Assembly (NCBI GenBank): GCA_028285265.1
Contig: JANQPX010000009.1
Span: 28,714-92,713, forward strand
Reading direction: 5' to 3'
Origin: Geminicoccaceae bacterium
Lineage (GTDB): Bacteria > Pseudomonadota > Alphaproteobacteria > Geminicoccales > Geminicoccaceae
Length of the DNA stretch: 64,000 bases
How positions within the stretch are numbered: position 1 is the stretch's first letter; each line of letters starts with the position of its first letter. This document shows positions 1-8,619 of this stretch, in pieces. Under the pieces are notes generated by a model that searched no databases, was not told the DNA's origin, and saw only the letters and a list, made by a program, of their open reading frames with translations. A program made the position numbers and the translations under genes.

Positions 1-1
1 C

Positions 2-808
2 ACCCGCAACAACTTCGTCTCAATCGCGATGGGGTTGTTGGGCATTCGCCTAGGTTATTGGGTCCATAATCCCCGTAGCTATCGCCTGAACGGGAATTGG
101 AAGCGAAGCTTCACGTTCAATCAGTTCTTTCCCGCTGGTGTCTATGCGCTCTTGGGCAGAGGCTATCGGGAAGATAGTGCCTATCTCGAACTCTCCGACG
201 GAGGTCATTTCGAGAATCTCGCAATCTACGAGCTCGCCCGTCGCCAATGCGGCCTGATCATTCTTTGTGATGGCGGGCAGGACAACGAGACGTCCTATGC
301 GGATTTCGTATCGGCCATCCAGCGTCTCGGTCAAGACATGAACGCGACCATCCGTTTCGATATGCAGGTGAATGAAAGTCGAGAAGAGCCGGCCTGGCAT
401 TCGTCCGACCCGGCACAGCTTATCGCGCGGCCCGACGACAAAGAATATCCGAAGTCGTCAGACTACGCTGACAAAGGTTACTTTGTCGCGACCATCGACT
501 ATGGAGACAATGGATGCGAAGGCTGGCCAAGGGAGGCGACCGTCGTCTACCTGAAGTCTTCAATGATCCGCGATCTGGATATTGTTGCGAAGGGATACAA
601 AGGAGCAAATCCAAGCTTCCCCAATCAGACCACCGCGGATCAATTTTTCGATGAGGAGCAATTCGAAGCCTATCGTGAGGTCGGCTACCGCGTAGCTGAG
701 CAGATGCTCAACGATCTCGATCTTTCAACACTGTTCAAAAAAGAACGCCCTCCATTAGTCAGTCTTCGAGCGAATGATCGCTTTCGCAAGATGCCTGAAC
801 CTGGATGA
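2..808 (+). CDS. Patatin-like phospholipase family protein, C-terminal part (cut by window edge)
   Basis: The reading frame is open back to the first base of the window, so the true start lies outside. The visible 268 or so residues carry a motif DGGHFENLAIYEL near the middle, the Asp-Gly-Gly signature that supplies the catalytic Asp in patatin-like serine lipases. A short hydrophobic stretch (MGLLGIRLGYWV) precedes it, as in the large membrane-associated patatin proteins. The nucleophile Ser motif (GxSxG) must be upstream and cannot be checked. The C-terminal tail ends with a charged segment. Family assignment rests on the DGG region and its context; the substrate is unknown. Confidence 0.65.
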   Translation, partial: TRNNFVSIAMGLLGIRLGYWVHNPRSYRLNGNWKRSFTFNQFFPAGVYALLGRGYREDSAYLELSDGGHFENLAIYELARRQCGLIILCDGGQDNETSYADFVSAIQRLGQDMNATIRFDMQVNESREEPAWHSSDPAQLIARPDDKEYPKSSDYADKGYFVATIDYGDNGCEGWPREATVVYLKSSMIRDLDIVAKGYKGANPSFPNQTTADQFFDEEQFEAYREVGYRVAEQMLNDLDLSTLFKKERPPLVSLRANDRFRKMPEPG

Positions 809-1242
809 GCCTCCTTGTTGAGTCAGCGAGTGGGCTCGACGTGGTCAGGTTGCATTGATCGTCAGGCGCAAACGACAACTTGATTGCCATGGGAGTCTTC
901 CGAAGCTGCAACGCATCGAGCGTTCGTCGTCAGGCCCTTTGGACGGACATCTGCCTGAATGACGAGGACTTTGGCCTGTTTGATGAGTCGATTTAGAAAG
1001 CAGCGATGATACGCTGATGAAACAGCGCGGCGGACACTTTGATCTAGCCATTCTCGGGATCCTCTAGGGTTGCGTTGGCCGCGTCGATGTCGTCGTGTCG
1101 GTTCAGGACTGCTGCGATACAGCCATGGATGCCGTCCGGGTAGACCGCGCCGACGTTGGGTTGGTGCGCTCATGGATGTTTTCGTTCCTAACCAGGACCC
1201 GTAGCCGTCATCGCTTATCCCTCGTCGGTGCAGGGCACCCGG
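809..1242. other. Intergenic stretch, no recognisable gene
   Basis: About 430 bases between the patatin-like gene and the convergent dehydrogenase gene. Several short frames are open on both strands but none has a convincing start with a ribosome site or a recognisable domain. It may hold decayed sequence; I see no clear terminator. Confidence 0.5.
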
Positions 1243-2277
1243 TTACGTCGACCGGCCTGTGTAGAGCGGTACCAGCTCCGGCTGGGCGATTTGCAGGCGC
1301 ACCGGCGGAAGACCGTTCGCCATCAGTTCGAGATCGTCGACCACAAGCCTGCCGATCGCGCGCCTCTCCTTTCGGATTGACGCGGCGCGGTGAGCTGACA
1401 GGATCACGTTCGGCGCCTTTCGGATCGGGTGATCGGCAGGCAGGGGCTCTTCCGGAAAGACATCGATTGCCGCCTGCAAGCGATTGGCGTAAAGCGCATC
1501 CGTCAAGGCATCGAAATCAACGAGGTGTGAGCGGCTGATTACCAGGAGAAGGCTGCCGGGCTGCATGGTCTCCAACTCACCTGCTCCGATCAGCCCCTCG
1601 TTCTCCGTCGTTGGAACAGCAAGCAGGATGACAATCCGGCTTTCGCGAAGCACCTCTTGCAAAGACGCAGGCTCGCATCCCATCTGCTCGATTACGCTCT
1701 TCGGCAACCAGGGATCATGGGCCTTGATCCGACAGTCAAAGGGCTGGAGCAAGGGAAGAAGTGCTCTTGCGATCGAGCCTGCGCCGACCAGACCAACCGT
1801 CTGACCAAAGAGTGAAAAGTCCCATCTCTCACGATCATTCTGCCAGTGCTCCTTGGCGCGCCGAAAGGTCTCATGTTCCGCCACCAGGCCACGCCCAGCC
1901 GCGAGCATCATGGCAAGTGTCATCTCGGCGACTTGCGCGCCAAAGGCGGGCGCACAGCTCAGCACCCGGACCTGGCGGGTGAAGCAAGCATCATAGTCGA
2001 CATCATCTGGAAACCTGCCTGCGACCTCGACGATCGCCTTGAGGTTCGGCGCTGCCTCCAGCAGGGTTTTGTCGACGCTCGGTCGTGCCGTGACAAACGC
2101 CCACATATCGCCGGCATGCCTGGCGAGTTCGTCGGCTGGGATGGGCTCATCCTTCGTCCAGACGACGTTCGCGAAACTCCTTAGACGTCGAAGATCTTCC
2201 TCGCTGAAGATCTCCTCGACTCGGCGAAAATGTGGCGAGAGGACGACCTTAGGCAGGCCCTCTCGGAACGCCGTCAT
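1243..2277 (-). CDS. D-isomer-specific 2-hydroxyacid dehydrogenase
   Basis: A 344-residue NAD(P)-dependent 2-hydroxyacid dehydrogenase, expected to interconvert a 2-keto acid and a D-2-hydroxy acid in the cytoplasm. The Rossmann dinucleotide motif VGAGSIA lies near residue 165, and the catalytic Arg (ISRSH), Glu (DVFPEEPLP) and His (SAHRAAS) follow in the family order. The start codon overlaps the stop of the upstream permease gene by ATGA, so it is translationally coupled to the sugar transporter and probably acts on a catabolite of the imported compound. Substrate cannot be read from the sequence; the family also includes phosphoglycerate dehydrogenase-like and glyoxylate reductase-like enzymes. 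Confidence 0.85.
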   Translation of the reverse strand: MTAFREGLPKVVLSPHFRRVEEIFSEEDLRRLRSFANVVWTKDEPIPADELARHAGDMWAFVTARPSVDKTLLEAAPNLKAIVEVAGRFPDDVDYDACFTRQVRVLSCAPAFGAQVAEMTLAMMLAAGRGLVAEHETFRRAKEHWQNDRERWDFSLFGQTVGLVGAGSIARALLPLLQPFDCRIKAHDPWLPKSVIEQMGCEPASLQEVLRESRIVILLAVPTTENEGLIGAGELETMQPGSLLLVISRSHLVDFDALTDALYANRLQAAIDVFPEEPLPADHPIRKAPNVILSAHRAASIRKERRAIGRLVVDDLELMANGLPPVRLQIAQPELVPLYTGRST

Positions 2278-3092
2278 TTGACCGCCCCTGCAGTCATGCC
2301 CTGCATGAATTGCCGCTGGAACGTCAGAAACAGAATGACGATGGGAATAGCCATAATCACGGCGGCTGCGGTGATGCCGGCGACGTTTCTGGTCATTGTG
2401 CCCTGGAAAAAGAGCAACCCGACTGTAAGCGTGCGCAGGCTGTCGGTGGTCAGGAAGACGAGCCGCAGCAAGAGATCGTTCCAGCTAAAGAGAAACTCCA
2501 GGAGCGCCACGGTGATCACAGCTGGCTTGGCGAGCGGCAGCATCACGCTCCAGAAGGTGCGCAATTCGCCGGCGCCATCGATCTTGGCGGCGTCATGCAA
2601 CTCCTTCGGCAGCTTCACGAAAAAGGCGTACATCAGGAACACGAAGAGCGGTAGGGCGAGCGCGACATCGGCGAGGATGACGCCCAGATGGGTATTCACC
2701 AGATCGAAGCTTCGAATCGTGGTGTAGAGCGGTAGGATGATGGCGACCGGTGGCACGATCAAACCTGCGAGGAACAGCAGGAGCAGGCTCCGGCGGCCGG
2801 GGATGTTCAGGAACACCAGGCCGTAGGCCGTCATCGACGCGAGCGGCACCATGATGAGGACGTCGATGGTTGAGATGATGACGCTGTTCAGGAAATACTG
2901 ATCGAACCGCCCCTCGGACCAAGCGGTGGCGAAGTTGGTGAGGACGGGTGGATCAGGCAGGAGCCAGGGGGCTTCGGCGATTTGCGCCGGTGGCTTGAAC
3001 GCGGTGAACAGGGTCAGGATCAGGGGTGCCAGCAAGAGCACCGAGACCGCCGTGAGAACGGCGTAGATCGGAAGGGCGCGCGACATGATCAT
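2274..3092 (-). CDS. Carbohydrate ABC transporter permease, MalG type
   Basis: A 272-residue inner-membrane permease with an N-terminal transmembrane helix followed by the binding-protein-dependent transport core. The EAA loop that contacts the ATPase is visible as HDAAKIDGAGELRTFW. It begins two bases after the stop of the MalF-type permease and its own stop overlaps the dehydrogenase start, so the three genes are one unit. It should form a heterodimer with the neighbouring permease. No ATP-binding protein is encoded in this operon, so a shared MsmK/UgpC-like ATPase from elsewhere is presumably used. Confidence 0.9.
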   Translation of the reverse strand: MIMSRALPIYAVLTAVSVLLLAPLILTLFTAFKPPAQIAEAPWLLPDPPVLTNFATAWSEGRFDQYFLNSVIISTIDVLIMVPLASMTAYGLVFLNIPGRRSLLLLFLAGLIVPPVAIILPLYTTIRSFDLVNTHLGVILADVALALPLFVFLMYAFFVKLPKELHDAAKIDGAGELRTFWSVMLPLAKPAVITVALLEFLFSWNDLLLRLVFLTTDSLRTLTVGLLFFQGTMTRNVAGITAAAVIMAIPIVILFLTFQRQFMQGMTAGAVK

Positions 3093-3094
3093 GG

Positions 3095-3982
3095 CTATGA
3101 TTCCTGCCGCTGCTGCCAGAGGAGATAGATCGCCATGACGGCGCTCACCACCAACAGCAAGGCCACCGCGATCGCCGAGCCATAGCCGTAATTGTTCTCG
3201 AGGATCCCACGTTTATACATATAGGTGCCGAGAATTTCGGTGGCGCGGATCGGCCCGCCTTGGGTCGTGCCCCAGATCAGATCGAACGCCTTGAAGCAGG
3301 TGGTCACCACCAGGATGAAGACGACAGCCGTGACCGGCCGGAGGGACGGCATGGTCACATGCCAGAACGACTGAAGCGTGTTGGCGCCGTCGATCTTGGC
3401 GGCCTCATAGACCTGGGGATCGATCGCCTGAAGTCCGGCGACATAGATGACGACGCTGAGCCCAATGGTCGACCAGGCGTGGGCGACAGCAAGGGCCGGC
3501 AGCGCCCAGGTGAAATCGCCGAGCCAAGGTCTCGCCAGGACGTCGAGGCCGAGTGCCGCCAGAGTGGCGTTGGCGGCGCCATCAGGCTGATACATCCAGC
3601 GCCAGATCACGGCTGTCGTGATCGGCGCCTGGATGACCGGGAGGAAATAGGTGACCTGGAAAAAGGTCCGGCCCCTGATCTTTTGGGCCAAGAGGCTCGC
3701 GAGAACTAACCCTCCAAGGACATTGATCACCACGATGATCAGGGTCCAGTAGATGTTGTTTCTGAACGCCTCCCAGAAGATCTTGTCGGCCATGAGTTCC
3801 TGATAGTTCTTAAGGCCGACCCAGTCCTTCTCCGGCGAGATGCCATCCCATTGAAAGAACGAGACCCGAATGATCTCGATCGTCGGCCCGACGACGAAGA
3901 TCACGTAGAGTAGGACTGCCGGCCCGAGGAACAAGAGCGCGTGTCCCCATGTCGCCCATCGCTCGCGAGCGCCCACGATCAC
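3095..3982 (-). CDS. Carbohydrate ABC transporter permease, MalF/UgpA type
   Basis: A 295-residue inner-membrane permease with six or so predicted helices and the EAA loop YEAAKIDGANTLQSFW. The start is a GTG preceded by GGGGAGG on the minus strand, which fits better than later candidates. It lies between the solute-binding protein gene (53 bases upstream) and the MalG-type permease (two bases downstream). Together they form the membrane channel of a family-1 carbohydrate importer. Substrate is not determinable from the permease; the LacI regulator and family-1 binding protein point to a sugar, oligosaccharide or polyol. Confidence 0.9.
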   Translation of the reverse strand: MIVGARERWATWGHALLFLGPAVLLYVIFVVGPTIEIIRVSFFQWDGISPEKDWVGLKNYQELMADKIFWEAFRNNIYWTLIIVVINVLGGLVLASLLAQKIRGRTFFQVTYFLPVIQAPITTAVIWRWMYQPDGAANATLAALGLDVLARPWLGDFTWALPALAVAHAWSTIGLSVVIYVAGLQAIDPQVYEAAKIDGANTLQSFWHVTMPSLRPVTAVVFILVVTTCFKAFDLIWGTTQGGPIRATEILGTYMYKRGILENNYGYGSAIAVALLLVVSAVMAIYLLWQQRQES

Positions 3983-4035
3983 CCTCCCCTTCGGCAGCCA
4001 CCAGCAGGCACGACCATGCTCGGCACAGCTGGCGG

Positions 4036-5361
4036 TTAAGGCTTGGCGACACCACCTGGTTTCAGGATCAGGTCCTCGGCCTTCGCCTTGGCCCAGGCTT
4101 CTTGCAGGCTCGCTGTGAAGTCCTCCGGCGACATCTGGCCGATCAGGAGGGCTTGGAGACCGTCATAGGTGACATTGGTCAAGTTGGCGGGCTGGACCGT
4201 GTCGAGGAAGGCGTGGACGGTGCCGTTCTCTCGATCACGGTCAGAAAGGGCTCGAATCTCGGCGGCGAGCGTTGGAATCTCAGCCTGTTCCAGGAGATCG
4301 TCGACCGGACCGACCGGGACGTTGCCAGCACTCTCCAGGAGCATGATCCGCGATTCGGGCCTGAAGAAGTAGAAGTCCAGAATATCCGCCGCCACGTCGG
4401 CATGCTCGGTCGAAGCACCGATATACCAGCCGCTGCCGATATCCTCGGTCGGATAGATCGTCTGATCCGTTTCAAACGGCGGCATCTGGAAAACAGAGAA
4501 TTTCGCGATCGCGTCGCCCAGATTGGAAATCGCATCGTCGATCACCCATGGGCCTGTGAATGTCATGGGAATGTCGCCGCGCCAAAAAGCATCCATGACC
4601 TCGGGATAGCCGCGCGCAATCGGGCTCGGGCCGAAATAGCCGTCATTGGCCATGTCCTGCAGCCGCTGCATGGAGGCAACGAAGGGCGCTTCATCCCACT
4701 GCCCATCGCCGAACATGACATTGTCGACGCCGTCTGGGCTGGCGAAGCGGCCGAACAGCATGGACTGCCAGTGAGAAATCGGCCATTTGTCTGCACCACC
4801 AAGGCCGATCGGCGTATCGAAACCGGCTTCTTTCAGCGCCGCGACCACGGCCTCGAACGCCGCCCAGTCGGCGGGGATCTCAAGACCGAGTTCGGCGAAG
4901 ATGTCCTTATTGTAGAACATGACGGTGGTTTCAACAGCATCACCGACTGCCCAGAGCTTACCGTCGGAGGACGTCGTGCTGACCACGGTTGTCGGAATCA
5001 CCTTGTCCCAACCGAGCTCGAAGTAATAGGAGGTGAGATCCAGAACGAGGCCGCTTCCGATCACGGCGGCCGGCTGCCCAGGACCGGTGCCGAATTGAAA
5101 GACGTCTGGGCCTTCTCCTGCACTTAGCGCTGGCACCAGGGTGGGGTTGAATAAATCGCTACCGACGAAGGTGGTGTTGATGGTGACATCGGGATGCTCG
5201 GCCATATAGGCGTCGGCGAGTTCGGTGAAGACATTCACAGTTCCGGGCTCGCCGCCGAGCCAAAGTTCGATTTCCGTTTGTGCCGCCACGGGAGTGGCAA
5301 CCAGCTGCAGCAACGCCGCCCCTGCCGCATAGCCTAATAGCCGACCTGATTGCATCTCCAT
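4036..5361 (-). CDS. Carbohydrate ABC transporter solute-binding protein (family 1)
   Basis: A 441-residue periplasmic binding protein. An N-terminal signal peptide (hydrophobic stretch ending around AAQ, residues 10-28) precedes a mature domain starting TEIELWLGGEPG, with typical family-1 features such as the GEGPDVFQFG segment. The start ATG has GGAGG eight bases upstream. It is the first structural gene of the transporter operon and sits directly downstream of two LacI-type operator palindromes at 5411-5446. It delivers the substrate to the two permeases encoded next. The exact sugar is unknown. Confidence 0.9.
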   Translation of the reverse strand: MEMQSGRLLGYAAGAALLQLVATPVAAQTEIELWLGGEPGTVNVFTELADAYMAEHPDVTINTTFVGSDLFNPTLVPALSAGEGPDVFQFGTGPGQPAAVIGSGLVLDLTSYYFELGWDKVIPTTVVSTTSSDGKLWAVGDAVETTVMFYNKDIFAELGLEIPADWAAFEAVVAALKEAGFDTPIGLGGADKWPISHWQSMLFGRFASPDGVDNVMFGDGQWDEAPFVASMQRLQDMANDGYFGPSPIARGYPEVMDAFWRGDIPMTFTGPWVIDDAISNLGDAIAKFSVFQMPPFETDQTIYPTEDIGSGWYIGASTEHADVAADILDFYFFRPESRIMLLESAGNVPVGPVDDLLEQAEIPTLAAEIRALSDRDRENGTVHAFLDTVQPANLTNVTYDGLQALLIGQMSPEDFTASLQEAWAKAKAEDLILKPGGVAKP

Positions 5362-5410
5362 GGTTTCCTCCCCGTTATCGGTTCATTCGGATCTACGCTA
5401 ATTTGGCTAA

Positions 5411-5424
5411 TGTAATCCGTTACA
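5411..5424. promoter_or_regulatory. LacI-family operator 1
   Basis: TGTAATCCGTTACA is an inverted repeat (TGTAA/TTACA) with a central CG, the usual form of LacI-family operators. It lies about 50 bases upstream of the binding-protein start, between that gene and the LacI gene. Confidence 0.75.
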
Positions 5425-5432
5425 TTGGTCTC

Positions 5433-5446
5433 TGTAAAGCGTTACA
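5433..5446. promoter_or_regulatory. LacI-family operator 2
   Basis: TGTAAAGCGTTACA shares both arms with operator 1 and its centre is 22 bases away, about two helical turns, so two dimers could bind the same DNA face. On the minus strand a TTTACA inside this site and a TTACAT 17 bases downstream could be a weak -35/-10 pair, which would put the promoter under the operators. Confidence 0.72.
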
Positions 5447-5488
5447 TCGCTGTTACTACTGTATTTGCCAAGACACATCTGGTCGGCT

Positions 5489-6490
5489 TTAGACAAGGTG
5501 CTTCGTCGTCTCACGTACAACCAGTTCTGTCGGCAGTCGAACATCAACTCGTTCGACACGCCCTTCGGTCAGCCCTTCGATCATGACGGTCATCGACCGC
5601 CGCCCGATTTCGAATCGGGGCACGCGAACAGTGGTGATCGCTGGATTGTAGGAGGCGCCGAACTTGATGTCGTCGAACCCAACAAGGGAACAATGCTCAG
5701 GTACGGCGAGGCCGCGTGTCGCGAGGGCACGAATGGCACCAATCGCCATTTCGTCATTGCCGACAAAAAGCGCCGTTGGCGGCTCCTCGACGTTCATCAA
5801 ATGCTCAAGGCCAGACGCCGCACAGTCGATCGAATAGTCCCCCTCATATTCGAGGTTGGGAGAAGGTGTTTCGCCCGCGTCGAGCATGGCTTGGCGATAG
5901 CCTTCCAGTTTGTCCCGGCTGCTCGCCGCCGATAACCGCCCCGACAGATGCCCGATCCGGCGGTGACCGAGAGAAAGGAGATGGCGAACTGCAGATTTGG
6001 CAGCCTCGACATAATCGATGCTGACTGAGGGGAACCTGTCTTCGGGATCGCCATTACTTGCAAGGACGATCGGAACGTTTACTCCATCTCCGATGTTCGG
6101 CGGGAGCTTTGCGCTCATCAGGACGATGCCATCCGCGCGACGCGCGCGCACCAGATCGACGTAGGAGGCACCATTCTCAGGGTCGGTCGACAGATCGCCG
6201 ATGAGGACGCTGTAACCATGCTCACGCGCGGTCTCCTCGGCCCCCTTAAAGACGTCAGCGTAGTAGGGATTGGCGATATCGGAGACCAGAACCACGACCG
6301 TGCGTGTTTCGAGCCGGCGCAGGCTGACCGCCATGGAATTCGGCTGATAGCCAGTGGTTGCAACCGCGCGCATCACCGCTTCACGTGTCGTTTTGGCGAC
6401 CACGTCGGGATGTGACAGCGTGCGTGAGACCGTCGCCGTGGAAACGCCGGCGATCCGGGCGACGTCGCGAATGGTGCTGTGCCTGCTCAT
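5489..6490 (-). CDS. LacI-family transcriptional regulator
   Basis: A 333-residue repressor. The helix-turn-helix lies at the N-terminus (TIRDVARIAGVSTATVSRTL) followed by the hinge region and a periplasmic-binding-like ligand domain (VVVLVSDIANPYYADVF onward). An upstream in-frame GTG at 6553 would add 21 residues without family similarity, so the ATG at 6490 is preferred because LacI proteins begin a few residues before the HTH. The gene lies directly before the sugar transporter operon on the same strand, and the matching operators lie between them. It most likely represses the operon until the transported sugar or a derivative binds. Confidence 0.92.
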   Translation of the reverse strand: MSRHSTIRDVARIAGVSTATVSRTLSHPDVVAKTTREAVMRAVATTGYQPNSMAVSLRRLETRTVVVLVSDIANPYYADVFKGAEETAREHGYSVLIGDLSTDPENGASYVDLVRARRADGIVLMSAKLPPNIGDGVNVPIVLASNGDPEDRFPSVSIDYVEAAKSAVRHLLSLGHRRIGHLSGRLSAASSRDKLEGYRQAMLDAGETPSPNLEYEGDYSIDCAASGLEHLMNVEEPPTALFVGNDEMAIGAIRALATRGLAVPEHCSLVGFDDIKFGASYNPAITTVRVPRFEIGRRSMTVMIEGLTEGRVERVDVRLPTELVVRETTKHLV

Positions 6491-6698
6491 TCTGTGCGTT
6501 GAAGATCCTATCGAATCCGCTAAGCCCTTGCCGGCATATAAGGGCTGGGGCACCGAAAACGCCGGATGTCCGCATTCTGATCGTTCATCCGGGAGGTATG
6601 AAGACTAGCGAGTGCAGAGTCTCCCATATGAAGAATACAAAGCCTTTCTATCTAGAATCAATATCGCCATAGGCCATCACTGCACTCTACGACTTTGA

Positions 6699-6800
6699 GG
6701 CGCCAGGATAGTCAATCCACTCTTCACCTTTCCGGGCGGACGAAGCTTCCACTTCGAGGATCCAGACGGCTATGAATTCGCTGTCTGGTCCGACAAATAG
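6699..6800 (+). pseudogene. VOC/glyoxalase-family C-terminal remnant
   Basis: A frame open from 6699 to the TAG at 6798 encodes about 33 residues ending RSFHFEDPDGYEFAVWSDK, which matches the C-terminal strand of vicinal-oxygen-chelate proteins (the Glu after the Asp-Pro-Asp-Gly turn region). A stop at 6696 cuts off the rest and no N-terminal half is present upstream. It is therefore a gene fragment. It overlaps the decayed SDR region on the opposite strand. Confidence 0.6.
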
Positions 6801-6917
6801 TGGCGGCATCGGGCGGGACTGCAAGTCCCTGAATGGATTTCTCGACGACGATTTGAGGACTAATAACAGTATGACAATCTCGTGCAGGCGACTGACTAGC
6901 GGGATCACTAAGTTGAT

Positions 6918-7173
6918 GACACAAACCTCTAAAATGTAGCGCTTCCATCTCCTCGCGAACCCTAGCCATAGTAGCGACAAGCGCATCCAGATCGGACACA
7001 CCGCAAGGATAGGACCTGGTTCCCTCGATCTTGTTTTGAAGATCGGCAAGCCGTTCGGCATCGCGTTCCAGCATTGCGACCTGATAGCCACTTTTCGCAA
7101 AGCGCCGCGAGATCTCGGCCCCGGTGCCATGCTCGGGCCCGACGCCTGTCACCAAACAAACTTGCTTCGTCAT
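6918..7173 (-). pseudogene. Truncated SDR-family oxidoreductase (N-terminal fragment)
   Basis: From the ATG at 7173 (GGGGAG six bases upstream) the frame encodes a clear short-chain dehydrogenase start: VTGVGPEHGTGAEISRRFAK (a variant of the TGxxxGxG cofactor motif), then a beta-alpha unit ending near DLDALVATMARVREEM. After about residue 85 the similarity to SDR proteins stops; no NNAG motif or YxxxK catalytic pair is present in any frame. The open frame runs on to 6724 as unrelated sequence. The gene sits 55 bases downstream of the PhyH gene on the same strand, so the pair may once have formed an operon. Confidence 0.65.
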
Positions 7174-7228
7174 CCTCATCTCCCCGACCGTCTTCGAACG
7201 TTTGTTGATCGCGCTGATGGGTGCAACA

Positions 7229-8104
7229 CTAATTCAACGCAGCAACGTCCCAATCAGGTGTCCGGTTCCAAGCGTGCGGCTCGATGTCCGGACCTGGTGG
7301 CAGGAGGAGGTCAGCAATCTGGAGCCGCGATGCTTTCGGCCAATCATCAAGGGTCGTCAGCTCGGCGCCTCCAGGATCGGTATCGACGCCTCGCCGATCG
7401 AAGATCTGGCGAATGCGCGCCCTCATGGCGGCAGGAAGGCGCCTATAGTTCGGGTGGAACCAGAGCGTGATCAGGCTCCGTTCTACATCGGACTGATTGG
7501 CATAGGCGGAATGGAGCAAGCGAGCATCGCCGATCACCAGATCACCGGCTTGGACAGGTACAGGCACTTCATCCTTGACCGAGCCATAGAGCGGATCATT
7601 GGGATCGTCGACGCGAGATAGGCTTTCTCCGTGGGCGGCGTCTGCATCATGTAGCACGTGGCGGTGCCGATGGCTGCCGGGGAGCACACGGAGACACCCA
7701 TTCTCCGGCTTGGTGTCGGTCAGGTAGTACATGAAATACACTTGCGCGATCTCATCAGTATAGGAGATCGGATCATCCCACCCCCACCAATCCTGATGCC
7801 AGAAAAGGGCCGGTCCTGAAGGCGGCTTACTGATCAAATAGCCGGAGCTGAAACGAGGATCGTCAAACGACAAGCGTTGAAACACCTCCCTCGCCTTGGC
7901 GTTGCCGATCAAGGGCGCGTAGCCGGGATAATCGGCGATATTGATCAGGCTACCCTGGGAACGATTTTGCGTCCGATGCTCCGATGACGTCGCCGAAAGC
8001 GCTTCTGCAGACAAAAGGCTGATATCGCTCAGCAGTGCTTCGTCGAGCACTTGCTCGATTACGCAATATCCGTCCTCGCATAGTTGTTGATATGCGGTGT
8101 CCAT
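7229..8104 (-). CDS. Phytanoyl-CoA dioxygenase (PhyH) family protein
   Basis: A 291-residue Fe(II)/2-oxoglutarate-dependent oxygenase of the PhyH family. The metal triad is visible: His103 and Asp105 in FWHQDWWGW and His198 in LLHSAYAN, with Arg209 (VERS) as the likely 2-oxoglutarate ligand. The start ATG has GGGGAGG nine bases upstream. Such enzymes hydroxylate small molecules or lipids in the cytoplasm; the substrate here is unknown. It is followed by the truncated SDR gene on the same strand. A second, longer PhyH-family protein lies at 24204-25442 and is not a close copy. Confidence 0.88.
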   Translation of the reverse strand: MDTAYQQLCEDGYCVIEQVLDEALLSDISLLSAEALSATSSEHRTQNRSQGSLINIADYPGYAPLIGNAKAREVFQRLSFDDPRFSSGYLISKPPSGPALFWHQDWWGWDDPISYTDEIAQVYFMYYLTDTKPENGCLRVLPGSHRHRHVLHDADAAHGESLSRVDDPNDPLYGSVKDEVPVPVQAGDLVIGDARLLHSAYANQSDVERSLITLWFHPNYRRLPAAMRARIRQIFDRRGVDTDPGGAELTTLDDWPKASRLQIADLLLPPGPDIEPHAWNRTPDWDVAALN

Positions 8105-8619
8105 GACGCTGCCTCCCCTGTCATGCGGGCCTTGCTAGCTTGCCTTAGACTTAGAGGCTAGCACCGATCATGACGTAACAGCTATGTGTCGTGCTATAAG
8201 AGGCTGGAGGTAGTATGGGAATCGCGAGCACAACCATGCTGGACTCCCAGGACTGGACATTAGCATTCGTCGTTGTCTGCTAGGGCGCATTGCGATCTTG
8301 GTGATGTTGCGTTGGGCGTCGTGTCCAGGCAGTGATCGGCGTCATAATTTGATCCTGGCAAGTGGCCTTCTGCGATGTTGGCGCGGCTACCGCAAGAGTT
8401 ACGGCGCTGACATGGGCCGGTCTGACCGTTTCCGTGTCTGGGTCCAGCATGTCAACGTTGGATTTTGGAGGCGCACATCGAGAGATCAGAATAGCTCACA
8501 ACGTTGTTCCCTGGTCTCTGATGTTTGCCTAGCCTTGCCGTTACCGTATCCTGCTCACGCTAGTCTCGATCAACCTCACCTTCCGCCGATCGAACTCATG
8601 GACAACGAGGAGCAAGGGC
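8105..8619. other. Intergenic stretch, possible remnant of a membrane transporter
   Basis: About 515 bases between divergent genes. A 22-codon frame at 8215-8283 (+) has a good ribosome site (GGAGG six bases before the ATG) and ends in a hydrophobic run AFVVVC before a TAG. This resembles the first helix of a DMT/EamA-type transporter, but the following frames are broken and I cannot confirm it. Confidence 0.3.

Noticed and set aside
862..1173. Transposase remnant on the minus strand
   Set aside because: A short stretch vaguely recalls IS1380-type transposases, but the match is too weak and no inverted repeats were found.
3949..5127. Long plus-strand open frame (about 390 codons) opposite the binding-protein gene
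   Set aside because: It is antisense to a clear family-1 binding protein, has no ribosome site and no domain. It is a shadow of codon use on the other strand.
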